A stretch of 64,000 bases of DNA from Platerodrilus igneus (GCA_036346225.1 JARFIW010000453.1:1674001-1738000); one strand, 5' to 3'. Shown: positions 21,615 through 33,517, counted from the first letter of the stretch. The notes: generated by a model not told the origin, from the letters alone. Program-made: numbers and translations.

Positions 21615-22948
21615 TGTTACGTTCCAATTTTGCTTTTAAAAATTTCCCTGGTTAACTCAAATCCCTTTTGCTTTTAAAACGAAAATATATTCGATAAATT
21701 AAATAGTCTATGCCTTGTTTTAGGTATCCGGTAATCTGTTAAATCCTTCAACCTAATTAATAATAAATACGCTTTCTACAAATTTCCATTTTGAACTTAT
21801 TTATTTCGAAACAACAAGTTTATGCTACAATCAAATGGTTTATATCCTGTTTAGGTACCCGTTATCTTGGTATACATTACGACCGCGTATAATGGGTTTC
21901 TCTATTGTTCCAATGTAAAGACTTGTTGAAATAAGGTCGCGCACTATCCGATAAAACCCGGGTTTTCCAGTTTCAATCGCGCTTCGATAAGCGAGGGTTT
22001 GCAGTTAGAATTCGTGTTAGTTGAACCATTGTCGAATTTGATCGTACCGCTTGTGCGTCGAAGTATTTTCAACATTATTCGTCGCCGTATTTCAAAAGCA
22101 ATGCACGTTTGTTTTCTGTTCGACAACTAGGAGGTGTCTTGCCTTTTTTAGCTGGAGGCCAAATAGGTTCGTTCTTTCTGTAGACCAACTGCTTTTGTCT
22201 GTAGACCAACTGATTTTGTCCGTAGGCCGCTGCTACAGTTATAGTAGCAGGGTAAAGAGTTCCTGACAACCATGGTGTTGCTGTGCTGACTCGCCCCCGA
22301 CGGATTGCGAGCTAAGTGTCCGGACCCCTACAGGTATGCAACTTGTTTTCTTTTGTGTATGTCAATGGCATGTTCCGTATCAACGTTTGGTGTAGTTACG
22401 TAACATTGTAGAACTATTGTTCGTTGCTGCTAATCGATATTATCGCTCTACAGGTGTGAGGTACCTTTGTTAAAAATGTTGGACAGACATACGCTTACTC
22501 TTTTATACTGATTGCTTTATTTTACAAACGGTACTATGTACGATTTAAAAGATGTCTGACAAAAGCTCCCACGCGTTAATTCTTTTCTTTATTTTACAAA
22601 AAGTATTAAGTGAAATTTTAAAAACGCTCGACAAAAGCTCTCACAGGTTTATTCACTACTGATTAATTTTATTTTGTGTGAAATACGAGATGTGCACTTC
22701 GTATCTAAAGTACTAAATTAATCGTATCACATAATTGTTTGCTGTGAAATAATAACACTTAATTTTTTTTCTTTTTACTTGTTTGTACAGAATCCTTTAT
22801 TTATTTTTATGTGTTAATAGATAATCGTGGGCGATGTGTTGTTTTTGTTTCTTTTTAGTATGTAGGCGAATCCCCCCCAGTCCGCGTTTGATAGTTAGCC
22901 TGGTATTTACTTTTCTTCCGGCTACGTCTAGGTACTTAGCATAATTTC
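21615..22948 (+). repeat. Inverted LTR (left)
   Basis: Reads on the plus strand from TGTTACGTTCC to GCATAATTTC, the reverse complement of the right LTR. No primer-binding site follows it; a pyrimidine run does. If the LTR really ends at GCA, the last seven bases are leader carried over. Confidence 0.8.
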
Positions 22949-22964
22949 TTTCTTTTTTTTCTTT
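22949..22964 (-). other. Purine tract against the left LTR
   Basis: The minus strand reads AAAGAAAAAAAAGAAA, sixteen purines. It is the proper place for a polypurine tract, but it abuts the LTR's 3' end, not its TGTTACG start. Confidence 0.55.
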
Positions 22965-23292
22965 GACGACGACAGCAACAGGCATCACAGCTACGAGTTC
23001 ACTAACTTCCACAGGACCTTTTCTATCCGAATTAGGAATTATCGTCACTTTAGCTACGGCTGTTATTGTAGACACGACAGAAATTTCTTGAATAGAACAA
23101 TTTAAGAAAGCAGGAACATGTAAAATTTTGACAGCAACAGCAACAGACATTAAAGATACAGTTCATGAACTTCAAGAGGACTTTCGCTTCTAAATTAGAA
23201 ATTATCGTCACTTCAGTGACGTGTGCTTGCAGACACGACAGGAATTTCTTGGTTAGAACCATTTGAGAAAGTGGGAACAAACTCTTGAGAAG
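22965..23292 (-). repeat. ~161-bp tandem duplication at the gag 3' end
   Basis: Blocks GACAGCAACA, ATTAGRAATTATCGTCAC and ACACGACAGRAATTTCTTG each appear twice, offset by about 161 bp. The reading frame of the C-terminal Gag tail is lost inside. Confidence 0.65.
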
Positions 23293-23985
23293 CTACCTGC
23301 AAGTTACGAATTCGAATTATGAGTTTTAATGGTGGTGGAGGCACAGTCTGGGGTGAGAGTAAATAAGTAGGGCGAGCAGAAAGAGGAGTAGAATAGGATG
23401 TAGAACTAGAAACGGAGGAAATTTTGTTAGAAGCTGTATTTGCCGAAGAAGGGTAGGTTTTGATAGTAGCAACAGGATAACCTAGATGAAGAACAGAAGA
23501 GAACGTAGAGTGAGAAGCAGAAGAAATTAGGCAGCTAGAGATGAGGACAGTATTTGAAGTATGATTCGAAAGCCTATTAGTAGTAGGATGACAGTTTGGG
23601 CAGTTGCGTCGAGAAACTCCCTTATATCCGCAACTATAGCAATGGAGTACTTGAGGACGAGTACAACGTGTCGAAATATGAACAGGTTTATCGCAATTAA
23701 AGCACACGACCTGACGAGTAGAAGTAGAACTAGGAGGAAGAACAGTAGAACGTACGGAAGAAGTATCGGATCTACCCGTAGGCGTAAAAGAAAAGTATTT
23801 TCCTCAGCAGTAACAAACTTATAAGCAAAATCCAGGGTTCAGAATATTGAATTAGTAAATTGGACAAAACTTCCAGTCCGAAAACCTATGCCGGTAACCA
23901 CGATACCAAAGTAACGCTTTCGACTCAGTTTCAAGTTCCACTCCCACACAGGAAGACCTTGGTAGAAAGCCGAAAAAGAAGTCAT
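23213..23985 (-). pseudogene. Gag with zinc knuckles, broken
   Basis: Starts at ATG 23985. The first ~55 codons are open (MTSFSAF...), followed by a stop and a frame change. From 23707 a 164-codon frame contains CFNCDKPVHISTRC (a perfect C-x2-C-x4-H-x4-C knuckle), then CYSCGYKGVSRRNC, a second knuckle with Val in place of His, and a CPNC remnant. A Ser/Thr/Pro-rich tail follows. The knuckles bind element RNA during packaging. Antisense frames here are chance. No protease or RT follows, so any movement would have relied on a helper element. Confidence 0.75.
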
Positions 23986-24559
23986 TTTAAATACGAACAA
24001 GAAAGAAATTGGTAGAAAGTAACTAAATAAAGGCTAACCGCAACTCGATAGAAGCCAAAAAAAATTATTGTGTATACAGGGCAATCTAAAACATATCCGA
24101 CGGATAAACCTCAGCAACACCTATGGAAGCGAAACAACAAAATAGAAATTAAAATAGGGCTGTAGAATGAAAGAAAAATCGGAGGAAAAAAACTAACTCT
24201 AGACTTGATGGGGGGAACAAAATATACAGAGAGGGAAGGAAGGAAAAAATTTGGGCGCCAGCGTTTTCAAAGGAGTAAGATTATTGGCGAAAACACAAGT
24301 CCAATAATCTGAAATTAACCAACCGATAATATTGAGCGATTAGGAAAGAAAACAAAACTAAAATTTAAGAAGAACGAACCCACACCAGAAATAACGCAAA
24401 GAAATAAATACTAGTTCGAGCGTAAGTGAAGAAAAATAAGTAGTATCAGGCCGAGAGGCAAAACAAAAATTGGGGCAGAAATTAAGCGAAACAAAATCAA
24501 AGCAAACGTTAACTAAAATAAAATCGGAGCACAAAAAAAATTAACTAAAACAAATTCGC

Positions 24560-24577
24560 AGGCCACGTTGGGCGCCA
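24560..24577 (-). other. Primer-binding site, tRNA-Lys like
   Basis: The minus strand reads TGGCGCCCAACGTGG followed by CCT, matching the tRNA-Lys site at 3529-3546 for its first 15 bases. A ten-base echo (TGGCGCCCAA) lies in the leader at 24251-24260. Confidence 0.75.
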
Positions 24578-25912
24578 GAAATTATGCTACGTACCTAGAC
24601 GTAGGAACGAAAAATAAATACCACGCTAACTATCAAACGCGGAAAGTGGGGGGATTCGCCTACATACTAAAAAGAAACATAAAAAACATCGCCCGCGATT
24701 ATCTATTAATACAGAAAAATAAATAAAAGATTCTGTACAAACAAGTAAAAAGAAAAAAATTAAGTGTTATTATTTCACAGCAAACAATTATATTGTATGG
24801 GCAATTTAGGAATTTAGATACGAAGTGCGCATCTCGTATTTCACACAAAATAAAATTAATCAGTAGTGAATAAACCTGTGAAAACTTTTGTCAAGCGTTT
24901 TTAAAATTTCACCTAATACTTTTTGTAGAATAACTAATTAGTAGGAAAGAATTAACGTGTGGGAGCTTTTGTCAGACAGCTTTTAAATCGTACATAGTAC
25001 CGTTTGTAAAATAAACCACTCGGTTTAAATAAGCGTATGTCTGTCCGACAATTTTAACAAAGGTACCTCACACCTGTAGAGCGATAATATCGATTAGCAG
25101 CAACGAACAATAGTTGTACAATGTCACGTACTACACCAAACGTTGATACGGAATATGCCTTTGACACACAAAAGAAAACCAGTTGCATACCTGTAGGTGT
25201 CCGGATACTTAGCTCGCAAGCCGTCGGGGGTGAGTCAGCACAGCAACGCCATGGTGGTCAAGATCTATTTACCCTGCTACTATAACTGCAGCAGCGGTCT
25301 ACGGACAAAAGCAGTTTGTGTACATACCAAAGCAGTTGGTCTACAGAAAGAAAGAACCCATTTGGCCTCCAGCTAAAAAAAGGCAAGACACCTCCTAGTT
25401 GTCGAACAGAAAAAACAAACGTGCATTGCTTTTGAAATACGGCGACGAATAATGTTGAAAATACTTCGACGCACAAGCTGTAGAATCAAATTCAACAATG
25501 GTTTAACTAACAGGAATTCGAACTGCAAACCCTCGCTTATCGAAGCGCGATTGAAACTAGAAAACCCGGGTTTTATCGGATAGTGCGCGACCTTATTTCA
25601 ACAAGTCTTTACGTAGAAACAATAGAGAAACCCATTATACGTGGTCGTAATGTATACCAAGATAACGGGCACCTAAACAGGATATAAACTATTTTATTCA
25701 AGCATAAACTAGTCATTTTGAAATAAATAAGTTCAAAATGAAAATTTGTAGAAAGCGTATTTATTATTAATTATGTTGAAGGATCTAACAGATTACCGGA
25801 TACCTAAAACAAGGCATAGACTATTTAATTTATCGAATAAATTTTTGTTTTAAAAGCAAAAGGGATTTGAGTTAACCAGGGAAATTGTTAAAAACAAAAT
25901 TGGAACGTAACA
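24578..25912 (-). repeat. 5' LTR (right, normal orientation)
   Basis: On the minus strand it runs from TGTTACGTTCC at 25912 to GCATAATTTC at 24578, directly before the primer-binding site. Confidence 0.8.
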
Positions 25913-26090
25913 AATTTTAAATCAACAACAATATGGAAGTAAAATAAAACCTAAGCAACACCTATAATGCGCGTTGATAAGAGTATTCATACACAAATTG
26001 GAAGGTAACAGTTTCAAATTCAGTTCAAGAGCTTATGTTTTCCTTATTTCAGTTACCTCATTCAGCACTATTCTTAGATATCCTGAATTG
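25913..26090 (+). repeat. End of family X copy 2 and head of copy 3
   Basis: AATT (25913-25916) repeats the left flank of the LTR element, and the family X tail resumes. From about 25965 a new tRNA-like head (GCGCGTTGATAAGAG) starts copy 3, which runs to TGAATTG at 26090. Confidence 0.65.
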
Positions 26091-26833
26091 TGAGACTATC
26101 CCCTCAAACAAGGGTTCTTCTACGTGATTGAAATAGAGTGAATAATAACAGATATGCTTTTTAATGCAATAATTTTTAATACAATTATAAAAGGAATAAT
26201 GAAACAAATTCGTATAATTAATTAACAAATCGACCATACACTACTTAAGAAGACTAATTAAGCCCATAGCGAAACGGTAGATATTAATTATCATTGTCCT
26301 TAAAGAAACTAAGTCTGAATATCTAACCGTAACGTATGTGACTTATATTAAAATATACTAGGCTACAATCGGTTCATTTCTTTTGTTACAAACGTTGAAC
26401 TTTCTGGAAGGTTAAAAGCTCGACTGTTTATGCGACCTAGCAAGCTGAATGTCTACGTCACACAAACCCCAGATATAACCATAAAAATAATAATTTGGAT
26501 CGATCTTATCTTATGTCGTAGACAAACTCTGCTTCGAGGAAGATTTCAGCAAGCTTCACTACTAGACTGCATTGTTAAAGTTCCGTTTGCACTTGCATTA
26601 TTCACAATGCACTTGCTTAGTTTTTAGTCGTGTTTTATTCACTACACTGCAAACCGAACGACGTGCTTCGTCGTCCCTTCATAAAATCCCTGACAATACT
26701 CGCAGAGCTTTTGGGACTCGATTAAAAACAGGTTGCTCCTCTGTCCTACACACCTTATTCTAATATAACACATAGTGGCAGGGCATCATAATAACTCAGA
26801 AAGGAATATTAGATACAACTACTGGCGCGGCGC
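26091..26833. mobile_element. 743-bp insertion in family X copy 3, probably a solo LTR
   Basis: Begins TGAGACTATCCCC and ends GGCGCGGCGC, flanked by the 5-bp duplication AATTG (26086-26090 and 26834-26838). It lacks terminal inverted repeats and coding domains. Length and duplication size suit a solo LTR, though it does not end in CA. Confidence 0.5.
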
Positions 26834-26838
26834 AATTG

Positions 26839-27065
26839 AAACATTTTGAACAAAAAAGGTGTAACTTCTAAATAACAACGTAAATAATAAACATTGGTAA
26901 AATAATAGTGATTCAACTTATCATTTACGTTCTGGAAATCGTAATTCAAACGAATTCCGCACATTATTTTTGATAAAAATGCCATAAACACATTATTGTT
27001 TTAATGATTTCATATCAACCGAATTAGTAATTTCATCTCCGTCACCAGTTGTAACTTCTACGAAC
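26839..27065 (+). repeat. Family X copy 3, remaining body
   Basis: AAACATTTTGAACAAAAA, GTGATTCAACTTATC and ATTTCATATCAACCGAATTA align in order with copies 1 and 2. It ends about halfway through the body. Confidence 0.75.
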
Positions 27066-28292
27066 AGGATATTACGAACTCGAACGAGGAGTTGCTGCTA
27101 TTATGATGTTAACCCAGCTAGCGGCAACCTCTTTTAGACTAGTGGACCCTTGTAGTTTAAATGGTTACTACCTGTTAGAAGTAATGAAGAACTTGTCGTT
27201 TCGTTATGCAGGTTTATTGTAATCTTGATAACCAAAATATGCTGCACTACGTCGTAAATATAATAGCAACGCCAAATGGCTACAGACATGCGGCGTTGCC
27301 AATTAAAATATATACAAAGATTATAGCTACAGACTTATCTGTTACAGGTTGTTCCGCGAAATAATGCAATCTAAAATCGCTACTACACCATTTAATTATT
27401 GTAATACTTCACCACTAACAAAGTTTACTAATTAAATTGTATGCGAATACAGTGAAGCGAAGCCCTGTGCATCTGGGCACAACCGCTCCGTATCACCTCT
27501 ACAACCCACTGACTTATACCTAAGATATCACAAAAGGATACCTATTACAGGAGCAGCTCAGTACATTACCCCCTATAAATTCGATTTACTTGCTAAGCGT
27601 GCTTGGTAATTAATTTGAACTTACACTAACAGGGCAAATTTTGGTCTGACCCAATATATGGTTATCAATTACATACCTTCTGGAAACCCTAGAGACTCTT
27701 AGCGTCATCCCATACTTCATAAAAATTTAGCCCACGCCTGTCTGCAACTGTAGCAGGTCCGGAATACAGTAAAAAAGAACTTCTTAATCTCCCTTTCTTC
27801 ACTGTACGACCTCCACAACTGAATTGGAAACTAATAATATTAGGGAAAATAATAACCATACAATTAAAAGTATAATAAAAGAAGATCGTCACATTCCATT
27901 AGTATTGTAGAGGGCTACTGTTAACGCGTTTACCAATTTAGAACAAGTAATAACAAAAGTTTTTATTATTCATTATTCACAAGTTTAATTAACAGTATAT
28001 GCCTTATTTATAGATGTTTTCAGTCCAATTAACAATGAAGCACTATCACACTAATGCTATTGACAAGCCCTAGTATCTTCTTAAACTAAATCCTTAACCA
28101 TAAGTCTTCTTAACAACAATAACACTACTACAATTTATTTATTACCCTTTTGTCTATTCATGTACAAACTGGCGGTACAATATGTATGTGTTATGTGATA
28201 ACACTAATTTATATTTACTATAGGACTTTCAAAACGTAATAACTAACTAACTATACACGATATGATTTATATACGACATTTAGATCACCGAT

Positions 28293-28294
<2 letters not shown>
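27066..28294. other. Anonymous DNA with one 37-bp repeat
   Basis: No gene supported. Bases 27908-27944 are identical to 33541-33577 (gggctactgttaacgcg...), possibly an LTR edge. Confidence 0.5.

Positions 28295-28342
<48 letters not shown>
28295..28342. repeat. (TA)n microsatellite
   Basis: About 24 uninterrupted TA dinucleotides. Confidence 0.95.
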
Positions 28343-28343
<1 letters not shown>

Positions 28344-30389
28344 TCATATTTAGACCAGGGTAGAAAATTAATTCATTACATCAAATAATTTTAATCACCG
28401 TGTATAAGAAATTTTATTAGATAATACGCTTTATTAAAAAAACCGTGGAGCACAAAAATTCATTCGTTTCATTAAAAATAAGGGATTTAAATTATTTACA
28501 AGACGCTTTATATAAAAAGAAGCAGAATTAAAATGCTCAACGTGTAATTTAATTATTCCAAGTAAAGAAACAAATGGAAATCACGTGCAAAATTTATATT
28601 AATTAATTCAAGTTTAAGTAACGAGTATTAAACAAAATGTACAAATAATAATTGAATATTTAATTAGGATTCACTAAAAATTAAAGGGTATTATTTTAAT
28701 TGGAGTTAATTGAACCATTAGTAACATATAATATGCATAAAAGCTTGTAAAAACCCAATAATATTCAAATCGTAGAAGTGTTATTTAGAAGTAGGACGAT
28801 TGAACACCTGCGTATTTTTAAAAGTCTCGTTCTGCGTAAATTTTGCAGATAACAAATGGTTACAGAGAATGTTGGAGAAACCGTCGCTTAATATTCACGA
28901 GAAATGCTAATAAAGTGGGTTATTTAACAGTCCACGTGGATTGAAAATAACCGATACTAAAGAATATCGATTTGTACCACTCAGAACAGGGTAGATAGAG
29001 ACGGATAATATGCGCAAGACAGAGACACATATAGTAAAAGGCGTGATTTGAGCAACGTCACTGGGTTGCGATTGGTTGAAAATAAGAGGCAAACATGAGA
29101 GGTAAAAATAACATTTCTATATAAAAATTAATTAGTTATTCTCAGACGCTGCGAGCCGTGTGGAAATTTCTGAGATTTAACTGGTGCGAGTGCAAATTTA
29201 ATAAGAACCGCGTGCCGGGCGGTCGAGATGGGAACATAGGATGCGAAATTCTAGAAACTGTCCGTTTTGGGGACAAAAGGGACGTATAGGCTAGCGATTA
29301 TATATATACCCGTGTTAATATGAGTTTCGCTCTCTTAGATTTTCGATTTTGATTCAATAATTTAAACAATTTGCTCGTATATTTTGGTGATTATTTAATA
29401 CTTTAAAACAGTTTGCTCTTTACGTGCTACAATGAAAGTAATTTAGTGCACTTAGAAAAGAAGATGCAAGGTAATAAAGTCTAGTTATAATTGCGAGTAC
29501 TGTACCAATTATTCAAATTTGCAACGACAAATGAATAAACAAAAGTAGGCAGTTTTGGCGTATAGCGTGAAAGAAGTATGAATTTCTTTGCTATTTTTCG
29601 GGGGGTGTTAATAATTAAATGATTCGTAAACGTGACTGGATCCACAAAACAAGATACAGATATACACAGATGAGTTCCGGAAAAGCACTGAAACAACTTT
29701 AGATGAATGGTGGTGTAGAAAATTTTAAAGGCGACCAGTAATCCGAGGACCTAAACATAACCCAGTTGGAATGGTGTGATTAACAGAGGACGATGTACAT
29801 TGGAGCCACGAGTGCATTAACCTTCAGGTAACTTATGCTTTGTTGTTCGATTTTTGATGTTTTGGTGTGTGTTGAATAACTTTATAATTTATTTACTTAA
29901 AATGGACAGTAGTGAATTTGTACTAACAACAAAATTTTAATTTTAAGGTGAAATTTTCTTGTTTAAGTAGAAAGGAGTATTTAGTATTTATGTTCTTGAA
30001 GAAAATTTGGGTATGTCTTTGAGCTCAATTAGACGAACCTGGTTAATTAACGTAAAGGGGTGGGAGATGCTCCCTTTGTACTCAGACTCAGGTCTGCATA
30101 TATTGTTATATTAATTAGTAGGCATCCTACAAGGACTTTAATTCTGGATGCACATTAAAATGATAATAAATTTAATCTTCAAGTTTTCTGATACTGAAAG
30201 TTATGCTGAAATTTAATTTTGAAATTTTAATGTATTATGAATATTGATGTAAATAGAGTTAACGTTGATGTTTGTGGTAGGAATGTATTTGTTTTTTTTT
30301 GAATGAGGATGAAGGTTTTAACTAGGTGAGCAGCCGAGGCGGAAAAGAGTAAAGAGGCGATTAACAGAAGAAAGTCAACGGACCAGTTA
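28343..30389. other. Anonymous AT-rich DNA
   Basis: No coding domain recognised. An inverted CCAAT (gattggttg near 29070) and TATA-like strings near 29118 and 29300 are too weak to call. Confidence 0.5.
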
Positions 30390-30515
30390 ATTTAAAAGGT
30401 TTCACAGCATTCTTGACGCCCAATCTGTGGGGCTCGATTTGAAAACCTTAGTTTAAGATTAATGGAGAGGCTTTTTGTAGGTTTCACAGCAATATATATT
30501 ATTCTGTGTAACGAC
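30390..30515 (-). repeat. (TA)n-associated minisatellite family, locus 2
   Basis: The minus strand has ATATATATTGCTGTGAAACC, then TCGAGCCCCACAGATTGGGC, then GCTGTGAAACC again, matching the order at 4996-5160. On the plus strand ACGCCCAATCTGTGGGGC resembles a degraded tRNA-Lys primer site, so the family may derive from an LTR leader. Confidence 0.5.
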
Positions 30516-30599
30516 TTTTAATTATTATCAATAAGAAGTGCAGTAACGGGTTTATAGGTCTACGTTCATAAAGGTGAAATTAAAAACTCTTTGTTCTTT

Positions 30600-31710
30600 A
30601 CCAAGCTTTCGATTTAATTTGAAATCTTCCTAAGGGTGCTACCCTATTCACCTTGCAACTTGCCCTTCAGGATTTCGAAACTGCAGTAATCATTTTAGTG
30701 CAGCATGGTCTGTTCTTAACAGGAATTTACGGCCGTATAAGTACTTATAAAAGTGCTCTACGAATTTGACGACGGCCAACAACTCCCTTTTTGTCACACA
30801 GGAGTTCCTTTCTGGCCACTACAAGACCTTGCTGAAATACCCAATAACTTTTTCTTGTCTGTCCTGCACCTCAGAAAGAACGCTTCCTATAATTGTGTTG
30901 CTGGCATCGGTATCCAACACAAATTTAACCTCCATCCGTGGATAACTCAGAGTCGGTGCTGTAACTAGTAGCCGTTTCAGTTGTTCAAATGCGTTGTGGC
31001 AGTCGTCATTCCAATTACATTTTTGTCCATCTTCGGTTAATTGTGTCAACGGTTTGGCAATGTTCGCAAACCCTAATAAAAATCGTCGGTAATATGTACA
31101 CAATCCCAGAAAACTGCGTAGTTGGTATATATCTACAGGTGTAGGCCACTCTTGCAACGTTTTTATTTTGTCAGGATCGGCTCTTATTTCGGTCTCTAAA
31201 ACGACATGCCCTAGGTTTTTCACCTCTCTTCCAAATAGGTGATATTTCTTAGGGCTCAAGGTAAGGTCTGCCCCACGATCTTTGGAATAGGCCCACTAAA
31301 TTCTTAAGATGTTCTTCAAAAGTTCTGCCTAACACTATCACATCGTCTAGGTACACCAGACATGTTTTCCAGGAGAGTCCACGCAGTATCTACTCCATCA
31401 AACGTTCAAAAGTAGTAGGAACATTACATAATCCAAACGGCATGACCTTGAACTGCTATAATCCAGTTTCAATTGGAAACGCAGTTTTATCTTCATCGTT
31501 TGGCTCCAAGCATACCTGCCAGTATCTGCTTTTCAAGTCCAAGGTCGAAGACCATTTATATCCGGATAGAGTATCCAAGGTGTCATCAATTCTGGGTAAA
31601 GAATCACTATCTTTATTAGTGAGATTGTTTAGTTGCAGGTAGTGTACACAAAACTTTGTCGACCCATCCTTTTCATTGACAGGCACTCGTCCTTCCTTTC
31701 TTACTATCAT
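30600..31710 (-). pseudogene. Gypsy reverse transcriptase and RNase H
   Basis: From 31710: GSTKFCVHYLQLNNLT, DSLPRIDDTLDTLSG and FSTLDLKSGYW-like WSSTLDLKSRYWQV (palm motifs; the second contains the first catalytic Asp). The YLDD active site lies at 31342-31353 in the segment CLVYLDDVIVLG, which is in another frame from its neighbours. From 31259: SPKKYHLFGREVKNLGHVV, RSFLGLCTYYRRFL (thumb) and LDTDASNTIIGSVLS, whose Asp residues open RNase H. Beyond 30819 the RNase H continues out of frame (KYLYGRKFLLRTDHAALK) with stops. It would copy element RNA into DNA; it is inactive. Confidence 0.85.
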
Positions 31711-31727
31711 CTAATGGTAACACACTT

Positions 31728-32580
31728 CTATATCGTTCGACCAGTTCTTTTACTTGCCAGTTGGTCGCCGTTTAATCTTTGATACGAAGGTATCAACATA
31801 TCCAGCAATTTCTGTGAGCAACCGTTGGCTGGTTTATCTTTTGTGTCGTCCACACAATGTTTAATATGGCATACCGGAATGCAACTTCCGACAATCATGC
31901 TTTTCTTCACGATCCCCGTATGCGGATTAATGTTTAGCACCCTTATTGGTGTCATATTTCGAGACTTTACCAATGTTCTTCCAATCAGTAATCCCTCCTA
32001 ACCCTTTTCTTGATTCAGTTGCTTCCATCATGCATACTTGTCCTTCACGGAGAGTAGCATCCGAGCGTCCCATCACGATCATTTCCATCTTCTCGGGTAT
32101 TTTCAAATCACAAATCATACGAACTTGCCAGCGTCTGGTCACTTGTCAAGCGAAATGGAATCTCAATATCACCTTTTATGTTCACATGAAACTCATATTC
32201 TCTCATGTGATCAATTCCAAGGATAACTTCTTCTGTAATCTCTGCTACCAACACCCGATGATTAATTAGTTTGTCCCCAATTTCCAACGACGCGGTAGTC
32301 TCTCCGTGAGTAGAAATTTTCTCACCACTTGCCGTTTGAAGACATACGTTCGCCCTTTTACGTCGACTTGCTTTAGTTTTCCTGCTACTCAACCGGTTTT
32401 TTTTTGGTTGAGTACAGCGTCTCTGTATAGGACCAACGTCACCGCAGTTCCAGCATCGCAGACCCCATCTTCGTGATCGTTTTCTTTCTAGCCTTTCCGC
32501 CTTTTGTTTTTCAAACACACGGTTGATTATTTCTTCTATTTTGGTCTGCGATTGACCAGGTTTTTCTATGGCAGACCAAA
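31728..32580 (-). pseudogene. Gypsy zinc knuckle and protease region
   Basis: CWNCGDVGPIQRRC is a CCHC knuckle with Pro where His is expected. After a basic linker, ASGEKISTHGETTASLEIG and EEVILGIDHMREYEFHV match the C-terminal half of a gypsy protease (ILG is the conserved motif). The catalytic DTG part is not recognisable. A degraded linker follows to the RT. The knuckle substitution alone would impair RNA binding. Confidence 0.7.
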
Positions 32581-32589
32581 CTTTGTGAC

Positions 32590-33423
32590 TTACCCTGAGC
32601 GATGTTGCTTAGCTGCTCTAAATTCAAGCGCATGAGCCAGTGCGTCATTTAACTTTTTTGGCCGTGCTAATCTTAGCGTTTGTTGTATTTCGCCACCTAT
32701 AACGCCATCCACAAACGTTTGAACAGCCGGTTGCTCGAGGAAGCTATCTGGCGCCGTTGGGTATTCCAATCTAACTAATCTGGCAATGTCAGCTTCGAAT
32801 TCTTGCAGGCTTTCATTTGTCTTCTGCGAGCGGTTCTTAACTTGTGCATGGTAAACCTGTTGAAAGTGAGCGTCTCCATATCTCATCTCAAGCTTCGATG
32901 TTAAGAGGCCGTAATCATTCTGTTGGCGATCGGGAATCATTTGCAAGATGTTAAGAGCTCCCCCCACCCGGGCCTCTATTGCAGCAGCTTCAAATTGTTT
33001 CATATATGTCGGTCAAGGTGTTTTACCATCAAATGTGGGTGGTTTCACTTTAAATTTCGACGGTATTGACTCGCTTGCTTCCATGCTTCTTATTTCAGAG
33101 CTATTCTGATTTACGACTTGATTTACTAATTCAAGTGACAGCGTTGTTGGTGAAATCATTTCTTCTTGCAGCCTCATCATATCTTCTCCATTTTTACCAA
33201 TTTACTGTCCAACTTTTGCTCAACTGTTTTTACCTGTTCAGTGAAATCTTCTTTCAATGCAATGGGGCCTTCTATTAATCTTTGTTCTAGCGTGGCTATA
33301 TTTTCATTCAACTTTTCATCCATTTTCGCAACATTTTCACTGTGTCACTTCTAGTTTAGCCGACCTCTCTTCCATACCGGATTTAAAATCCTTAAGGAAG
33401 TTAATTGAAATTTCTGCGTCCAT
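32590..33423 (-). pseudogene. Gypsy gag
   Basis: Starts at ATG 33423 (MDAEISINFLKDF), leading into a coiled-coil-like region with a frame change near 33345 and a stop just before 33003. From 33003 a 137-codon open stretch, MKQFEAAAIEARV through GDAHFQQVYHAQVKNR and ESLQEFEADIARLVRL, is the capsid domain (retrotransposon Gag family). It belongs with the knuckle fragment that follows. A particle-forming role is inferred from the family. Confidence 0.8.
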
Positions 33424-33517
33424 TTTACTTTGGCTTCTTGTAACAGGCATGTACATACTACTCAAATGTCTTTAGACTTGTGTATGTGTCTTGTTTTTTA
33501 ATTAATCACTATACACC

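Larger units (their letters stand above)
21615..25912 (-). mobile_element. Gag-only LTR retroelement with inverted LTRs
   Basis: Two 1.33-kb terminal copies (21615-22948 and 24578-25912) are ~95% alike but point in opposite directions. The right one has the normal arrangement for a minus-strand element: TGTTACG start outside, primer-binding site inside. The left one is reversed. The 1.6-kb interior has a broken gag, no pol, and a purine tract beside the left copy. The unit is flanked by AATT on both sides, within family X copy 2. A gag-only element resembles the TR-GAG type; the inverted LTR is abnormal. Confidence 0.75.

Noticed and set aside
21615..25912. Foldback or other DNA transposon with long terminal inverted repeats
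   Set aside because: The inner side of one arm carries a tRNA-Lys-like primer site followed by a zinc-knuckle gag, which identifies the arms as LTRs.
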